A DNA stretch of 64,000 bases from Aquiflexum lacus (lineage in GTDB: Bacteria > Bacteroidota > Bacteroidia > Cytophagales > Cyclobacteriaceae). The notes under the pieces are model-generated. The model saw only the letters and a program-made list of their open reading frames with translations, had not been told where the DNA came from and ran no database searches. The stretch lies in the NCBI RefSeq assembly GCF_015476655.1, contig NZ_JABFHF010000001.1:310001-374000 (forward strand). Direction: 5' to 3'. Both the position numbers and the translations under genes were made by a program. Positions 17,601 through 26,361 of this stretch are shown here, piece after piece (position 1 is the stretch's first letter; every line of letters starts with the position of its first letter).

Positions 17601-17840
17601 TTTGGAATGCTGCCGATCGCTTTGGCTGGTGGGGCAGGTGCTGAATGGAAAAACGGTCTTGCCTGGGTAATCATAGGAGGTCTGATATCTTCTATGTTTC
17701 TCACACTTATAGTGGTGCCTTTGATCTATTACATTTTTGATAGGATCATGCAAATTCTTGGGAAGGATAAAAAGAAGGAAATCCAGATTGAGGAAACCTC
17801 GGTGGAGGAATTTGAATCAGAGGCAGCTGCCTATGTATAA
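14682..17840 (+). CDS. RND multidrug efflux permease (AcrB/HAE1 type)
   Basis: This 1052-residue inner membrane protein has twelve membrane segments and two large periplasmic loops. The N-terminus ISIKRSSMVVVLFTVLTLLG leads to the conserved FYPGASPEEVE. Membrane segment 4 keeps the two acidic residues of the proton relay (VGILVDDAIVVIENI). The C-terminal half has GLVAKNAILLVDF and LRFRPILMTT-like RFRPILMTTLAMVFG. Substrates of HAE1-type pumps are mostly hydrophobic or amphiphilic drugs; the specific one is unknown. Last gene of the operon, with a hairpin 13 bp after the stop. Confidence 0.93.
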   Translation: MQITKISIKRSSMVVVLFTVLTLLGIFSYTQLSYELLPKFSPNIVTITTFYPGASPEEVENSLTKELEDAVASLEGIASIQSTSLESVSIITIELADGTDVDLSIQDAQRKINSILGNLPESIDPPSLAKFDLGDLPIMQMAVYSNLATADFYDLVKNRIQPSLAQLEGVAQVNMLGGTEREIKINLDRNKLEAYKISSLQVVQAISTSNLDFPTGRIKNNEGQILIRLAGKFSTLKEMEELVISYLPDQSPIRIKDIAEVQDDFKEASIINRLNGNNAIGLTIQKQSDANAVDVAHKVQSNLHALEEVYQAQELKFQISQDSSEFTLEAANDVIKDLLIAVVLVAIIMLLFLHSIRNAVIVMIAVPASIVATFTVMFLAGFTLNLMSLLALSLVVGILVDDAIVVIENIYRHLEMGKSIAQASYDGIREIGATVVSITLVIVVVFVPLALTGGLISGILTQFSITVATATLISLLVAFTLIPLLTSRFSKLEHLNNNSFFGKIIIVFEKGLDAFVEWIVNILRWGFGHKIAVLSATLLLFIASLMLVTQGFVGSEFINEGDRGEFILRLELPKDATLEQTNFKTLEIEEYLSSLPEVTEIFTTVGISSGSFSGSQSVPYTSEVSVKLLPKKSRDLTGPEIARNIERYLEENIIGAEYTAIPISILGTANDAPIQVIVSSPDQDNLYKAAEMVLATLSEIEGVRKIESSLEDGNPEIQVNVDRILMNELGLSLDVVGGTLQVAFNGNDDSKFRDGAFEYDILVKLNEFDRKSISDVENITFTNNRGELIKLNQFAEISQSEGPTKLERRNRISSIKIQSQVAGVPSGTVGAELQSKIALLDLPDQVQITYDGDMKSQSEGFESLGIALLASILLIYLIMVALYDSYIYPLVVMFSLPLAIIGALLALALTKGTLSIFSIMGLIMLMGLVAKNAILLVDFTNQLKAVGVPLKKALEKAVTIRFRPILMTTLAMVFGMLPIALAGGAGAEWKNGLAWVIIGGLISSMFLTLIVVPLIYYIFDRIMQILGKDKKKEIQIEETSVEEFESEAAAYV

Positions 17841-17853
17841 GACCTTGGGTATT

Positions 17854-17881
17854 GCCGGGAGGATTTTTCGGAACTCCCGGC
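17854..17881 (+). terminator. GC-rich hairpin after the efflux operon
   Basis: GCCGGGAG (17854-17861) pairs perfectly with CTCCCGGC (17874-17881) around a 12-nt loop. No T-run follows, so it may stabilise the transcript end or act as a weak terminator. Confidence 0.5.
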
Positions 17882-17928
17882 ACCAGGGCACAATTATATA
17901 AAATCAATCAACATTTTAGAAAACAGAT

Positions 17929-18159
17929 ATGAAGAATTTTAACAAACTAAAAAGGATGACCCATGTATTCCATCAATACGGGATCTACCTCACCGGAAAA
18001 AAGAGATTTGATGACTTATACGAAGTCCATAAAATGGATCAGATATTCGTAATGGGTCTGATCTATGAGCTTGAAATAGTCAGCCGTAACCACATGAAAG
18101 ATGAAGATGCTTACCGGATCAAGGCTCCTGCACAGATCATTGAGTTGCTGATCGCCTGA
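17929..18159 (+). CDS. Acyl-carrier-protein-like small protein lacking the serine
   Basis: The 76-residue protein resembles acyl carrier proteins in its helix 2 and C-terminal helix: HKMDQIFVMGLIYELE aligns with the LGLDSLDVVELIMELE-type segment, and DEDAYRIKAPAQIIELL aligns with the final helix. At the position of the phosphopantetheine serine (after D37) it has Gln38, and there is a short insertion after FDDL. It therefore should not carry the prosthetic group. The downstream lipopolysaccharide-kinase-like gene suggests a link to envelope lipid assembly. Similarity is judged by eye and is moderate. Confidence 0.55.
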   Translation: MKNFNKLKRMTHVFHQYGIYLTGKKRFDDLYEVHKMDQIFVMGLIYELEIVSRNHMKDEDAYRIKAPAQIIELLIA

Positions 18160-18293
18160 TTGGATTTTTAAGGAGGGCTCCGGATCAAAGGAGTGATTAA
18201 GTTAGATGATAAGGCTTTTTCTCCGGTTCCCTCCATTCTTCAGATTTAGTCTTGGCCTCAATTAAACACGGACAGTAAAGCATTTGATAAAAA

Positions 18294-19076
18294 ATGAAAC
18301 AGGTGATGAAAATCAATGATCGGTTTATGTTTCTGGAAGGATTCCTGAACAGACTTCCTTTTGTCTTCGGAGGCATGGACGGTTTGATTTTTAAAAAGAG
18401 GAACACAATCAAACTGCAAACCATTTCCGATCAAAAAGTGGTGATCAAGTCCTTTGAGAAAATTTATCTTGCCAATAGATTTATCTACAGGTTTTTCCGT
18501 GACAGCAAAGGTAAAAGAGCTTTTGAAAATGCGATCTATTTTCTTTCACAGGGGATAAATACACCGCAGCCCATAGCCTACCTGGATTGCTACAGTAATT
18601 GGTTTTTTAAATCGGGGTATTTCATCTGCGAATATTCCGATTTTCCGACACTGGAGAGCTTTCAGGATCTTGAGGGCACTGAAAAAAAGAAAGCGCTTTT
18701 TGATTTGGGGAATTTCATCATTGACTTACATCAAAAAGAGATCTATCACCTGGATTTTTCACTGAGCAATATACTTTTCAAGAAAATGGATGGTACCTAC
18801 CGATTCTCTTTGGTGGACAACAACAGGGTAAAAATCAAACAGATTACGCTTAAAATGGGAGTGAAAAGCCTGATAAGACTCGGATTGCCCAATAATGATA
18901 TGATTTTCCTGATTGAGTACTATGCCCAAAGAAGAGGACTCGATGAAAATAAAATCCTTAAAATATATTTTAAATATAAATATGATCAGGAAGTAAAATA
19001 CAAGAGAAAAATTCTGCTTAAAAAACTCGCAAAACAACTTTTTCACTTTTCACTAAAGTCAAAGTCCAGTTTATAA
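18294..19076 (+). CDS. Lipopolysaccharide kinase (InaA/WaaP/Kdo kinase)-like protein
   Basis: The 260-residue protein has a protein-kinase-like fold. VVIKSFEK carries the nucleotide-binding Lys at about residue 52, YHLDFSLSNILF gives the catalytic loop (HxD...N) at about 152-163, and SLVDNNRVK supplies the metal-binding Asp. This is the pattern of lipopolysaccharide core/Kdo kinases. It probably phosphorylates a sugar of the lipid A-core on the inner face of the membrane. It lies between the ACP-like gene and a BamA/TamA-like gene, all in one direction. Confidence 0.8.
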   Translation: MKQVMKINDRFMFLEGFLNRLPFVFGGMDGLIFKKRNTIKLQTISDQKVVIKSFEKIYLANRFIYRFFRDSKGKRAFENAIYFLSQGINTPQPIAYLDCYSNWFFKSGYFICEYSDFPTLESFQDLEGTEKKKALFDLGNFIIDLHQKEIYHLDFSLSNILFKKMDGTYRFSLVDNNRVKIKQITLKMGVKSLIRLGLPNNDMIFLIEYYAQRRGLDENKILKIYFKYKYDQEVKYKRKILLKKLAKQLFHFSLKSKSSL

Positions 19077-19128
19077 ATCAGTTTCGATCAGGAATGTCCA
19101 ATTGTATCAACCAATCAGCTTTGCCCCA

Positions 19129-20262
19129 ATGAAATACATTCTAAGTGCTCTTATTTTCTTATTTATGATTCCGGAGATAAAAGCCCAGAACAAATCTTTG
19201 GTCAGGAAGTATTTGGAAGGATTTGGAAACAACAGCCAAAATCTTTCCAGGCCCCAATTTTTGGTATATCCGACCATCGGTTATTCCCCGGAGACCAATA
19301 CGGAATTCGGATTGAGCGGACTGTATTTATATTATGTCAATCAGGATACTTCAAACAGGCTGAGCGAGATCACGGCAAGGGGTTTTTATACCCTTGAAAA
19401 CCAATACGGCGCCTTTGTCGAACATGCCCTGTACAGTGACAGAGACAAATGGTTTTTCCTTGGGAACCTCAGGTACCAGAGCTTCCCCTTATCCTTCTTC
19501 GGAATAGGGGCAAACAGTACCCTGGACGATGAGCAGATAGTTGCTGCCAACCAACTGTTGATCAAAGAACGGGTACTTAGGAGGTTGAAACGTAATTTCT
19601 ATTTCGGTCTTGAACTGGAGTTGAACAATACCTCTCAGGTAAGTTTCAGTAAGCCGGAAAATTTTGAAGGTGAAAATCCAATAGTGGGAATGAACGGATT
19701 TACGACCTTTTCGACAGGAATCGGATTTGTGCTGGATTCCAGGCACAATGTGCTGAACGTGAGGGACGGGTACTTTTCAGAATTGGCCGTATTGGGATCT
19801 TTTGACAATTTGGGGAGTGATTATTCCTTTGGTTCGGTAATCAGTGATACGCGCTATTTTAAAAGTATAAGGAAAAACCAGGTCCTGGCCCTGCAGCTTT
19901 TGGGACAGTTTACCTGGGGCGATGTGCCGTTCAACCAGCTTCCCCAATTGGGCGGTCCGAATCTTTTGCGGGGCTATTATCAGGGCAGGTTCAGGGATAA
20001 TAATCTGATGGCGGCCCAGGTGGAATATAGGTTTCTGCCATTCCCGTTAAAGTTTACAGAAAGGATAGGGGGTGCTGTATTTGCCTCGGTCGGCACTGTG
20101 TATGATCAGCCCCATAAAGTGGACTTCGGAAAAATGAAAGGTACAGCCGGTGCAGGTTTGAGATACCTGTTGTTTCCCCAGAAGGATATTTATGTCCGGT
20201 TGGATTATGCTTTTACGCGGGAAGGGAATGCTTTCTATATCTACATAGGGGAGGCTTTTTAG
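19129..20262 (+). CDS. BamA/TamA-like outer membrane beta-barrel protein
   Basis: I start at the ATG at 19129 (MKYILSALIFLFMIPEIKAQ), which gives a proper signal peptide; the upstream TTG at 19102 is unlikely. The mature protein of about 357 residues is a surface-antigen (Omp85 C-terminal) barrel without POTRA domains: it begins PTIGYSPETNTEFGLSGLY, has GGPNLLRGYYQGRFRD with the RGY motif of barrel loop 6, and ends in a strand with YIYIGEAF. It is probably an export or surface barrel. It follows the kinase by 52 bp and the LytTR gene follows by 22 bp. Confidence 0.82.
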   Translation: MKYILSALIFLFMIPEIKAQNKSLVRKYLEGFGNNSQNLSRPQFLVYPTIGYSPETNTEFGLSGLYLYYVNQDTSNRLSEITARGFYTLENQYGAFVEHALYSDRDKWFFLGNLRYQSFPLSFFGIGANSTLDDEQIVAANQLLIKERVLRRLKRNFYFGLELELNNTSQVSFSKPENFEGENPIVGMNGFTTFSTGIGFVLDSRHNVLNVRDGYFSELAVLGSFDNLGSDYSFGSVISDTRYFKSIRKNQVLALQLLGQFTWGDVPFNQLPQLGGPNLLRGYYQGRFRDNNLMAAQVEYRFLPFPLKFTERIGGAVFASVGTVYDQPHKVDFGKMKGTAGAGLRYLLFPQKDIYVRLDYAFTREGNAFYIYIGEAF

Positions 20263-20284
20263 CAATCATCTGACAGGCAAGGAT

Positions 20285-21007
20285 ATGAAAATCAGAGCAA
20301 TTATCGTTGACAATGATGTTTCGGCAATTAAAGAGTTGGAAACATTGCTAAGAAAGATTTCCCGGATAGATATAATCGCAAAAACCGAAAAGTCACATGA
20401 AGCGATCACACTGACAAATGAACTGAAGCCGGATCTTATTTTCCTGGATATCGATATGCCCGGGATGGACGGATTCGAACTGCTTGAAAATTTGGAGGAC
20501 ATTCCGGAAATTGTTTTTGTGACAAAAAACGAAAGGTCAGCCATCAGGGCATATGAATTCAGTGCGCTTGATTATTTGCTCAAGCCGGTTGATTTCCATC
20601 GTCTGTCGGAAGCGGTCTCCCGTTTCGAAATGTGGAAAGCAAAAGAGGAGAAAGCTGTAAAAGAGGAACGGCTAAAGCTAGAAAACAGGATACTGATAAA
20701 GGACAGTGAAAAGTGCTATTTTGTACCTGTGGGGGATATTTTCTTGTTTGAAAGTGAAGGGGATTATGTAAGGGTCCATTTCGGGGAGAATCAGCCTTTG
20801 CTCAACAAGACCCTCAGCTACCTGGAAAGCAGGTTGCCTAAAGATGTCTTTTTCCGAGCCAATAGACAGTTTATTTTCAATATCAACTATGTAAAAAAAA
20901 TAGACAGCTACTTCAACAGTACTTTGATGATAGAATTGCAAAGTGGTCGCAAGATTGACCTGAGCCAAAGGCAGAGTGCTAAGTTTAGGGACAAAACAGG
21001 GTTTTGA
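20285..21007 (+). CDS. LytTR-type response regulator
   Basis: The 240-residue protein has an N-terminal receiver domain (1-115) with the acidic pair near residue 9, the phosphoacceptor Asp55 in LIFLDIDMPGMDGF, and the conserved Lys in FVTKNERSA. A LytTR DNA-binding domain follows (about 135-238; DIFLFESEGDYVRVHF, then FFRANRQFIFNINYVKKID). No histidine kinase is nearby, so its partner is elsewhere. It follows the BamA/TamA-like gene in the same operon. Confidence 0.92.
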   Translation: MKIRAIIVDNDVSAIKELETLLRKISRIDIIAKTEKSHEAITLTNELKPDLIFLDIDMPGMDGFELLENLEDIPEIVFVTKNERSAIRAYEFSALDYLLKPVDFHRLSEAVSRFEMWKAKEEKAVKEERLKLENRILIKDSEKCYFVPVGDIFLFESEGDYVRVHFGENQPLLNKTLSYLESRLPKDVFFRANRQFIFNINYVKKIDSYFNSTLMIELQSGRKIDLSQRQSAKFRDKTGF

Positions 21008-21249
21008 TAAATTGGTTTTGGATGGCTGAAGGTTAGAAATATTTAGATATTAGCCTCTACCGACACTTAGATTGTAAATTTGATTAAACATTTTCTGTCT
21101 TTTCCCTCTTTCTATGGTCAGTTTCATTACCAAAGAAATTGCTATCTTCTATTATTAGTCTTTAAATTGGGTTGAATAAAAAAATCCTTGTTTACTTCTG
21201 AATTGCTGTCAATTATTGTGCGATCTCGAAAACCTATCATTAAATCAAT

Positions 21250-21948
21250 TTAAAATTTATATTTTGGACTCAAATCATATTCTTTATTGATTTCAAAAAT
21301 AATCTCTTTCCCAAGTTCCTGAAGTGCTCTATACCGACCGAATAATTGAGGAGAAGGAATCAACGTTTTGGTTATGATTTTTCCTTTTGGAGCTATTATC
21401 AATTCTTTGTTGTTCAAGGTCCCATCTTCCTCATAAGATGTATTATCTAAAATATAATCTCTTAATCTTTGATGTACTCTTAACCAACCGTTTTCAGATG
21501 CTTTAATTCGTGGAAGTGCTTCTTGATAGAAATATAGGATATTAAACATTAAATCCTTGTTTTGAATGTTACTCAACTTTCCACTTGACTTAAAGCCCTC
21601 ATACAAGCTTACATTGGGATTCAGCCAATCATTGCTTTGGATGGAGGTAAAGGCACTATCGAATTGCGTTTTTCTGAAGTCATCATTTAATTCAACCTCA
21701 CTAAGGTAGATGTAAGTAGATTCAAAATACTGAAAATTGCCAATAAGCACATCAACCTCCATTACATCCTCATAAATTTGATCGCTAAGAGAAATCAAAA
21801 AGTCCTTGACCTCTTTCTGTTCAATGGATTTTGTATGGTAATCTGCTATGAGTGCCGCAAACAATACCCCGAAAAATACGATAGCAACCTCCAATACCAC
21901 TTTTCTTATTTTTACCCATATTTCATTTACTTTTTTTTTGAATTGCAT
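21250..21948 (-). CDS. Membrane-anchored protein, DUF6090-like, unknown function
   Basis: The 232-residue protein has one N-terminal membrane segment (about residues 18-37, EVAIVFFGVLFAALIADYH) followed by a soluble, mostly helical part. This layout, with a charged KKVNEIWVKIRKVVLE head, resembles the DUF6090-type proteins of Bacteroidota, but I cannot confirm the family. It stands alone, convergent with the LytTR gene. Nothing else is evident in the 240 bp between them. Confidence 0.6.
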   Translation of the reverse strand: MQFKKKVNEIWVKIRKVVLEVAIVFFGVLFAALIADYHTKSIEQKEVKDFLISLSDQIYEDVMEVDVLIGNFQYFESTYIYLSEVELNDDFRKTQFDSAFTSIQSNDWLNPNVSLYEGFKSSGKLSNIQNKDLMFNILYFYQEALPRIKASENGWLRVHQRLRDYILDNTSYEEDGTLNNKELIIAPKGKIITKTLIPSPQLFGRYRALQELGKEIIFEINKEYDLSPKYKF

Positions 21949-22244
21949 GATTCACCATTTTATTCTACTAATTTAATTTCTTAACAATAAAAATTTATTT
22001 TCTCTTTTACAGGAGAAGATTTCACCTGACCAATTCGAAAATTCGACACTTGAGTGCATTTTTAACTTTATACATTTATAATGATGACTAGACCAACTTG
22101 ATATTCCATAAAATCAAAATGGAAACAAGCAAAAAAGAATCGAAATTCTTTTACTTGTTTCTAATAGTGAAATTCTGGAAAGTTCTTGGGAATTTGATTT
22201 TATCAATTAATTTCAGGATTACATATGATCTTTGAATAATCTGT

Positions 22245-22430
22245 TTATTTATTTAGACTTCGTTTTTTTTCCTTCATTTCATAAAAAAATATGCCTCCTG
22301 AAATAACTATAAAAACTGATAAAATATAAGTTATAGGTACACTTTTAGCCAAAATCAAATACCCAGGTAAGGTAAGGGCTAAAAATAACCCTGCAATTAT
22401 TAAGATTTTTTGAAGGAGGTTATTTTTCAC
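22245..22430 (-). CDS. Small two-segment membrane protein, unknown
   Basis: The 61-residue frame has two hydrophobic stretches (about 9-28 and 32-50) with a positively charged head (MKNNLLQK) and tail (EMKEKKRSLNK), as small inner membrane proteins have. No family is recognised. It is isolated in AT-rich DNA, so the call rests only on its composition. Confidence 0.4.
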   Translation of the reverse strand: MKNNLLQKILIIAGLFLALTLPGYLILAKSVPITYILSVFIVISGGIFFYEMKEKKRSLNK

Positions 22431-23177
22431 TTTGTTTTAATGGAGTTTGATTTTATGCGATTAATTTTTTAAAAATGGAGCTTTACAAAAAATACTAATT
22501 CCTAATGTTTCATTTATAAAAAAGTTAAATCTAGAAAAGTATCTAAAATTCTCAAAACTGTAAGGTCAACCCTAAATCTGAATTTCACTAAAGTTAATTG
22601 CAAATCATTTCCTATGATGGCTGATGAAGATTTTTCAGAATTCTAATTTAGATTATGTGTTTGAACTTAAAATTGAATAAACTGACCAATAATTTTTTCA
22701 CCTCAATTAGAAAACAGAATCAAATCCAAACCTTATCTATTTTTCATATCATTTTCTTGGGCCTGGAGGGACATGAAAAAAAAGTAAATACCAGGAAGAT
22801 TAGCGACTTTTTCATATATTAACTTTATTTTTTGAGAAATAAATTAAGCTTCTTTTTTGCTTTTACTCATCCTAAAGCCATGTTTAAAAATAATTATAGA
22901 ATTCCTACAATAAAGATTTAAACAGGCTTTTTTAGAATGAGGGTTTAATAGATTGGGTAATAGTTATTAATTGATCAAATTCAATAAGGATTTTTCGGTT
23001 TTTTTAATTTTTAATTCAATTAATAATGATCTAAATTTCTCTCGATTTCACCTTTAGTCAATTTAATAATACATCAACGAAGAAAATTTCAGTTCAATGA
23101 AAAAAATGGGGAGATGGGTAATGGGCTAGATTTTTCATAAGTGTATATATTTACTTGAGATGTTCCGACTATTCGAT
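22431..23177. other. AT-rich intergenic stretch without a visible gene
   Basis: About 745 bp with many A/T runs and frequent stops in all frames. I see no coding segment, no clear inverted repeat and no match to the repeats elsewhere in the window. It may be decayed sequence. Confidence 0.5.
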
Positions 23178-23570
23178 TTACCTTTTATTTAGAAGTCCAA
23201 TTAAGTTGTATCTTTTGTGATAGGCAATTATTGAAATCAACCCACAAAGTAGAATACCCATTGTTAAACCTGATATATCTTTAAATATTGCCAGTAATAA
23301 GATATTTACAATTACAGGTGTGATCAAAATAATAGCCAATACAACATACCTATTAATTAGAAACATGATACCTGCAATAAGCTCAATAAGTTTGACGACA
23401 TGCATTAAATAACCTGTAGACCACAAGTTCTCCACGATATTGGCAGCCTCAATACCAATTCCCATTTCACTGGGTTTAAGAAAAAATGATATGAATGAAC
23501 TGGGAATAAAAATTACTGCCAAAATTATTCTGGCTACATTGTAGGATGTGTTTGAATTGATTTTTTTCAT
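23178..23570 (-). CDS. DoxX-like membrane protein
   Basis: The 130-residue protein has four membrane segments: ARIILAVIFIPSSFISFFL, then one around LMHVVKLIELIAGIMFLI, and two in the C-terminal half (VLAIILITPVIVNILLLAI; MGILLCGLISIIAY). The order with a conserved Glu in the second segment (KLIELIAG) fits the DoxX family of small quinone-related membrane proteins. A Crp/Fnr remnant lies directly upstream on the same strand, suggesting a former regulator-target pair. Confidence 0.7.
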   Translation of the reverse strand: MKKINSNTSYNVARIILAVIFIPSSFISFFLKPSEMGIGIEAANIVENLWSTGYLMHVVKLIELIAGIMFLINRYVVLAIILITPVIVNILLLAIFKDISGLTMGILLCGLISIIAYHKRYNLIGLLNKR

Positions 23571-23640
23571 TTTTCAGATGTTTTATACATCGCAAAACTC
23601 TGAACAAATGACTCTTGAAAAATTAAGGTAGTTTAAGAAA

Positions 23641-23853
23641 TCATTTCGCTGAATTTTTTTTTCTTATTTCACAGAGATATTCTGGAGTGATTCCCAAATA
23701 AGAAGCAATCAATTTCAATTTAACTCTCTGCATTAAATTGGGATAAGATTGGATAAAATCTAAATATCTTTCTTCAGCGGTGGAAGATAGGAGGGATGTC
23801 AACTTTTTGTTAAGGGCAATTCTATTTTTTTGTCAATAGTTGCATTTGTTCAG
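23641..23853 (-). pseudogene. Crp/Fnr regulator remnant (C-terminal part)
   Basis: Reading the minus strand to the stop at 23641-23643 gives LTSLLSSTAEERYLDF, then IQSYPNLMQRVKLKLIASYL and GITPEYLCEIRKKK, the winged-helix end of a Crp/Fnr protein. It closely parallels the end of the intact gene at 24978-25499. An in-frame stop lies about 70 codons upstream and the effector domain is missing, so this is a decayed copy. Confidence 0.75.
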
Positions 23854-24036
23854 GCAAGTCTCATTTGGATGAATGGGATTCTATGTTTTAAGCGAGAGAT
23901 TTATGGCCAGCCTAAAGATTTTAAATTTGGATTTGACTTAAACACAAATCAACCTTTTACAAAAACAAAAGAGCCATTTTTTTCCAAGGCGCCAAAGATT
24001 TTTGTTAGTTTAGTAAGTAGATTTTATTTCTGAACA

Positions 24037-24942
24037 ATGACAAATATTGCAATCTATAACTTTACAGAATTTGAAGACTTTCACAATATGAATAAGTCAG
24101 GATTAAAGTCTATTCATAATGATATCCATATCTATAACTTTAAAGATATTGGTGAAGAAAGAGTTGAAAAAACCCCGCTTTTTAAATCTAACTTTTTTCA
24201 AATTGGAGTTTTCAGTGATGTCTCATTTGATGTTAGTTATTTTGGGAAACAAAAAACTATTTTTCAAAAAAATGTGATTGTGATGTTTAAACCCGGACAA
24301 ACGATTTCTTTCAGCAAAACATATTCTGAGTCCCAAAGCTATGTCGTCATTTTTAAAGAAAGTTTTATTGACTGGCGTGTGAATAATTCCAACACGATTA
24401 AAGATTTTTCAATTTTAAATCCGCTATCTGATTGTGTGTTATTTCTGGAATATGAACCATTTAAAGATTTGCTTGATATCGCTCAAAAAATGCACAAGGA
24501 GTATTTTCAGCTACTTAGCACTTCAAGTCTAAATATTTTGAAGCTGTATTGTCAGTTATTGATTGAAAAAATTAACCGACTAAATTTACAGACAGTTCAG
24601 CCTATTTTACATTCATTACATTACAAAACCACCCAAGATTTTAAAACATTGGTTTATCAAAATATACAAAATACTAAAAGTGTGGCAGAATATGCGGAAA
24701 TGTTATTTATAACAGAAAAAACACTTACCAATCATTTTAAACTTATTACCGAGTCTACTCCCAAAGAATTTATTAATTCAGTAATTGTTGAAGAAAGCAA
24801 AGCGCTACTTCTGGATAATGCATCTGTTGGTCAAGTGGCTGACTATTTCAACTTTAATGACCCTGCACATTTTTCTAATTTCTTCAAGAAAAAAACTGGG
24901 CAAAGTCCAAACGATATAAAAAGCACTATTGAAATCAAATAA
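24037..24942 (+). CDS. AraC family transcriptional regulator
   Basis: The 301-residue protein has an N-terminal cupin-like half (about 1-160) and a C-terminal double helix-turn-helix (about 200-298) with VAEYAEMLFITEKTLTNHFK and DPAHFSNFFKKKTGQSPNDI, the AraC signature. Effector unknown. It is followed 35 bp later by a Crp/Fnr gene and then by the MhqO/MhqD-like pair, which it may control. Confidence 0.9.
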   Translation: MTNIAIYNFTEFEDFHNMNKSGLKSIHNDIHIYNFKDIGEERVEKTPLFKSNFFQIGVFSDVSFDVSYFGKQKTIFQKNVIVMFKPGQTISFSKTYSESQSYVVIFKESFIDWRVNNSNTIKDFSILNPLSDCVLFLEYEPFKDLLDIAQKMHKEYFQLLSTSSLNILKLYCQLLIEKINRLNLQTVQPILHSLHYKTTQDFKTLVYQNIQNTKSVAEYAEMLFITEKTLTNHFKLITESTPKEFINSVIVEESKALLLDNASVGQVADYFNFNDPAHFSNFFKKKTGQSPNDIKSTIEIK

Positions 24943-24977
24943 AGTTTCAATGATTAGAAAATATTGGGCGGATTTTT

Positions 24978-25499
24978 ATGAGTGACATATTTGAAAATTT
25001 AAATACTAATAATATTGCAAAGGGGGTAATACTTTTGCATAAAGGCGACATGTGTAAGCATGCCTACAAGGTTATTTCGGGTTGTTTAAAAAGCTATGTA
25101 ATTGATAAATCAGGTAAAGAGCATATTTTACAGTTTGCACCAGAAGATTGGTACATTTCAGACATGGATAGTTTTTTCAATTATAAGCCATCTCAAATTT
25201 TTATTGAAGCCATTGAAAAGACTGATTATATAAAAATAGGAAAAACTGAATTTGAAAATCTTTTGAATCTTGAAAGCAACTCAGCGCATGAACAGCAATT
25301 AAAGTTGATTAGGAATATAATATCTACAAATAAAAGACTGATTGGATTGCTCAGTTCAACTGCTGAAGAACGATATTCAGAATTCATAGAAACTTACCCA
25401 TCACTTGTCCAAAGAATACCTTTAAAATTAATTGCATCATATATTGGTATTACACCAGAGTATCTCAGCGAACTTAGGAAAGAGATATCAAAAAAATAA
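24978..25499 (+). CDS. Crp/Fnr family transcriptional regulator
   Basis: The 173-residue protein is slightly short for the family. It has a beta-roll (residues 15-100; KGDMCKHAYKVISGCLKSY) and a winged helix (about 130-172) ending IASYIGITPEYLSELRKEI. It is the intact relative of the remnant at 23641. It may share targets with the AraC gene just upstream. Confidence 0.88.
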   Translation: MSDIFENLNTNNIAKGVILLHKGDMCKHAYKVISGCLKSYVIDKSGKEHILQFAPEDWYISDMDSFFNYKPSQIFIEAIEKTDYIKIGKTEFENLLNLESNSAHEQQLKLIRNIISTNKRLIGLLSSTAEERYSEFIETYPSLVQRIPLKLIASYIGITPEYLSELRKEISKK

Positions 25500-25733
25500 G
25501 TATACGCTCATTTATTAAACTTTTTGTTATTGGACTGATGAACAAATAAGTGCTTTTAAAGACCGCAAAAAAGGATCACTGAAGTTTAGGTTAATTTTAT
25601 CCAATTCGAAATTAATGGTGGTTTTTACAAATCATTTTCCCTTTACTACAAAGATTGTGCTTACAGAGGTATTTACATTTGAGTAATTCAATGTTTGATA
25701 AAAAACAAGTGCATAAGAATTAATGAAAAATAT

Positions 25734-26135
25734 ATGAGAACAGATCAATTAATGACCATTCAAATCTCAGAGAAATCATTCGAGTGGCTAAAAAGCAAAT
25801 ATACAGCAGTTGACACTATGAATGCTGAGGTATACCGCACCTTCCTTGCTGAGGATTGCCAATTGATGTTCGGCAACAACCCAATAGTACAATGCAATAA
25901 TGAGATTATTGGTGGAATCAAACACTTTTGGGATACTATAGGAGGTTTAGACCATTCGTTTAAATCAATTTTAGGCTATGATCATCACTTTGCAGTGGAA
26001 GCATTAATTGACTATACTCGAAATGATAATCAAATAGTATCAATTCCCTGCGTTACGCTTATTGAACGCAATAATGAAGGTTTGGCAACATTTGTTAAAA
26101 TCTTCATTGACATAACCCCCATTTTCCAATACTAA
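25734..26135 (+). CDS. NTF2/SnoaL-like protein
   Basis: I start at the ATG at 25734 (133 residues); an ATG at 25752 is possible, and the TTG at 25695 is not favoured. The protein has a helical N-terminus (SFEWLKSKYTAVDTMNAEVY), then LAEDCQLMFGNNP and a sheet with HFAVEALIDYT and SIPCVTLIE, the cone-shaped NTF2/SnoaL layout of about 130 residues. Such proteins bind or isomerise small ligands. It lies directly upstream of the small membrane protein and the MhqO/MhqD-like pair. Confidence 0.7.
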   Translation: MRTDQLMTIQISEKSFEWLKSKYTAVDTMNAEVYRTFLAEDCQLMFGNNPIVQCNNEIIGGIKHFWDTIGGLDHSFKSILGYDHHFAVEALIDYTRNDNQIVSIPCVTLIERNNEGLATFVKIFIDITPIFQY

Positions 26136-26142
26136 CGTAGGT

Positions 26143-26355
26143 ATGAAAAAGCCACCAAAATATAAAACAGCAATTTTAATTTGGATAGCCATTTACCCGA
26201 CCATTAACCTTATCAATTTTGCTTTGAGTGATTGGTTGAATACGTTTCCAGCGCTTATCCGGACCTTTGTTCTAACAGCTATATTAGTCCCCTTAATGGT
26301 TTATATGCTGTTACCTTTTTTAAATAAAACATTTGCCAATTGGCTTAATAAATAA
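26143..26355 (+). CDS. Small membrane protein like the tail of ABM-family proteins
   Basis: The 70-residue protein has two membrane segments. The pattern PPKYKTAILIWIAIYPTINL, followed by PALIRTFVLTAILVPLMVYM and LLPFLNKTFANWL, strongly resembles the C-terminal hydrophobic region found fused to antibiotic-biosynthesis-monooxygenase domains. Here it stands alone. It begins 7 bp after the NTF2-like gene and ends 6 bp before the dioxygenase, so it is part of one operon. Confidence 0.65.
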   Translation: MKKPPKYKTAILIWIAIYPTINLINFALSDWLNTFPALIRTFVLTAILVPLMVYMLLPFLNKTFANWLNK

Positions 26356-26361
26356 TATAAC

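Noticed and set aside
23830-24033. 67-codon plus-strand frame before the AraC gene
   Set aside because: It partly overlaps the Crp/Fnr relic in the other direction and shows no recognisable features.
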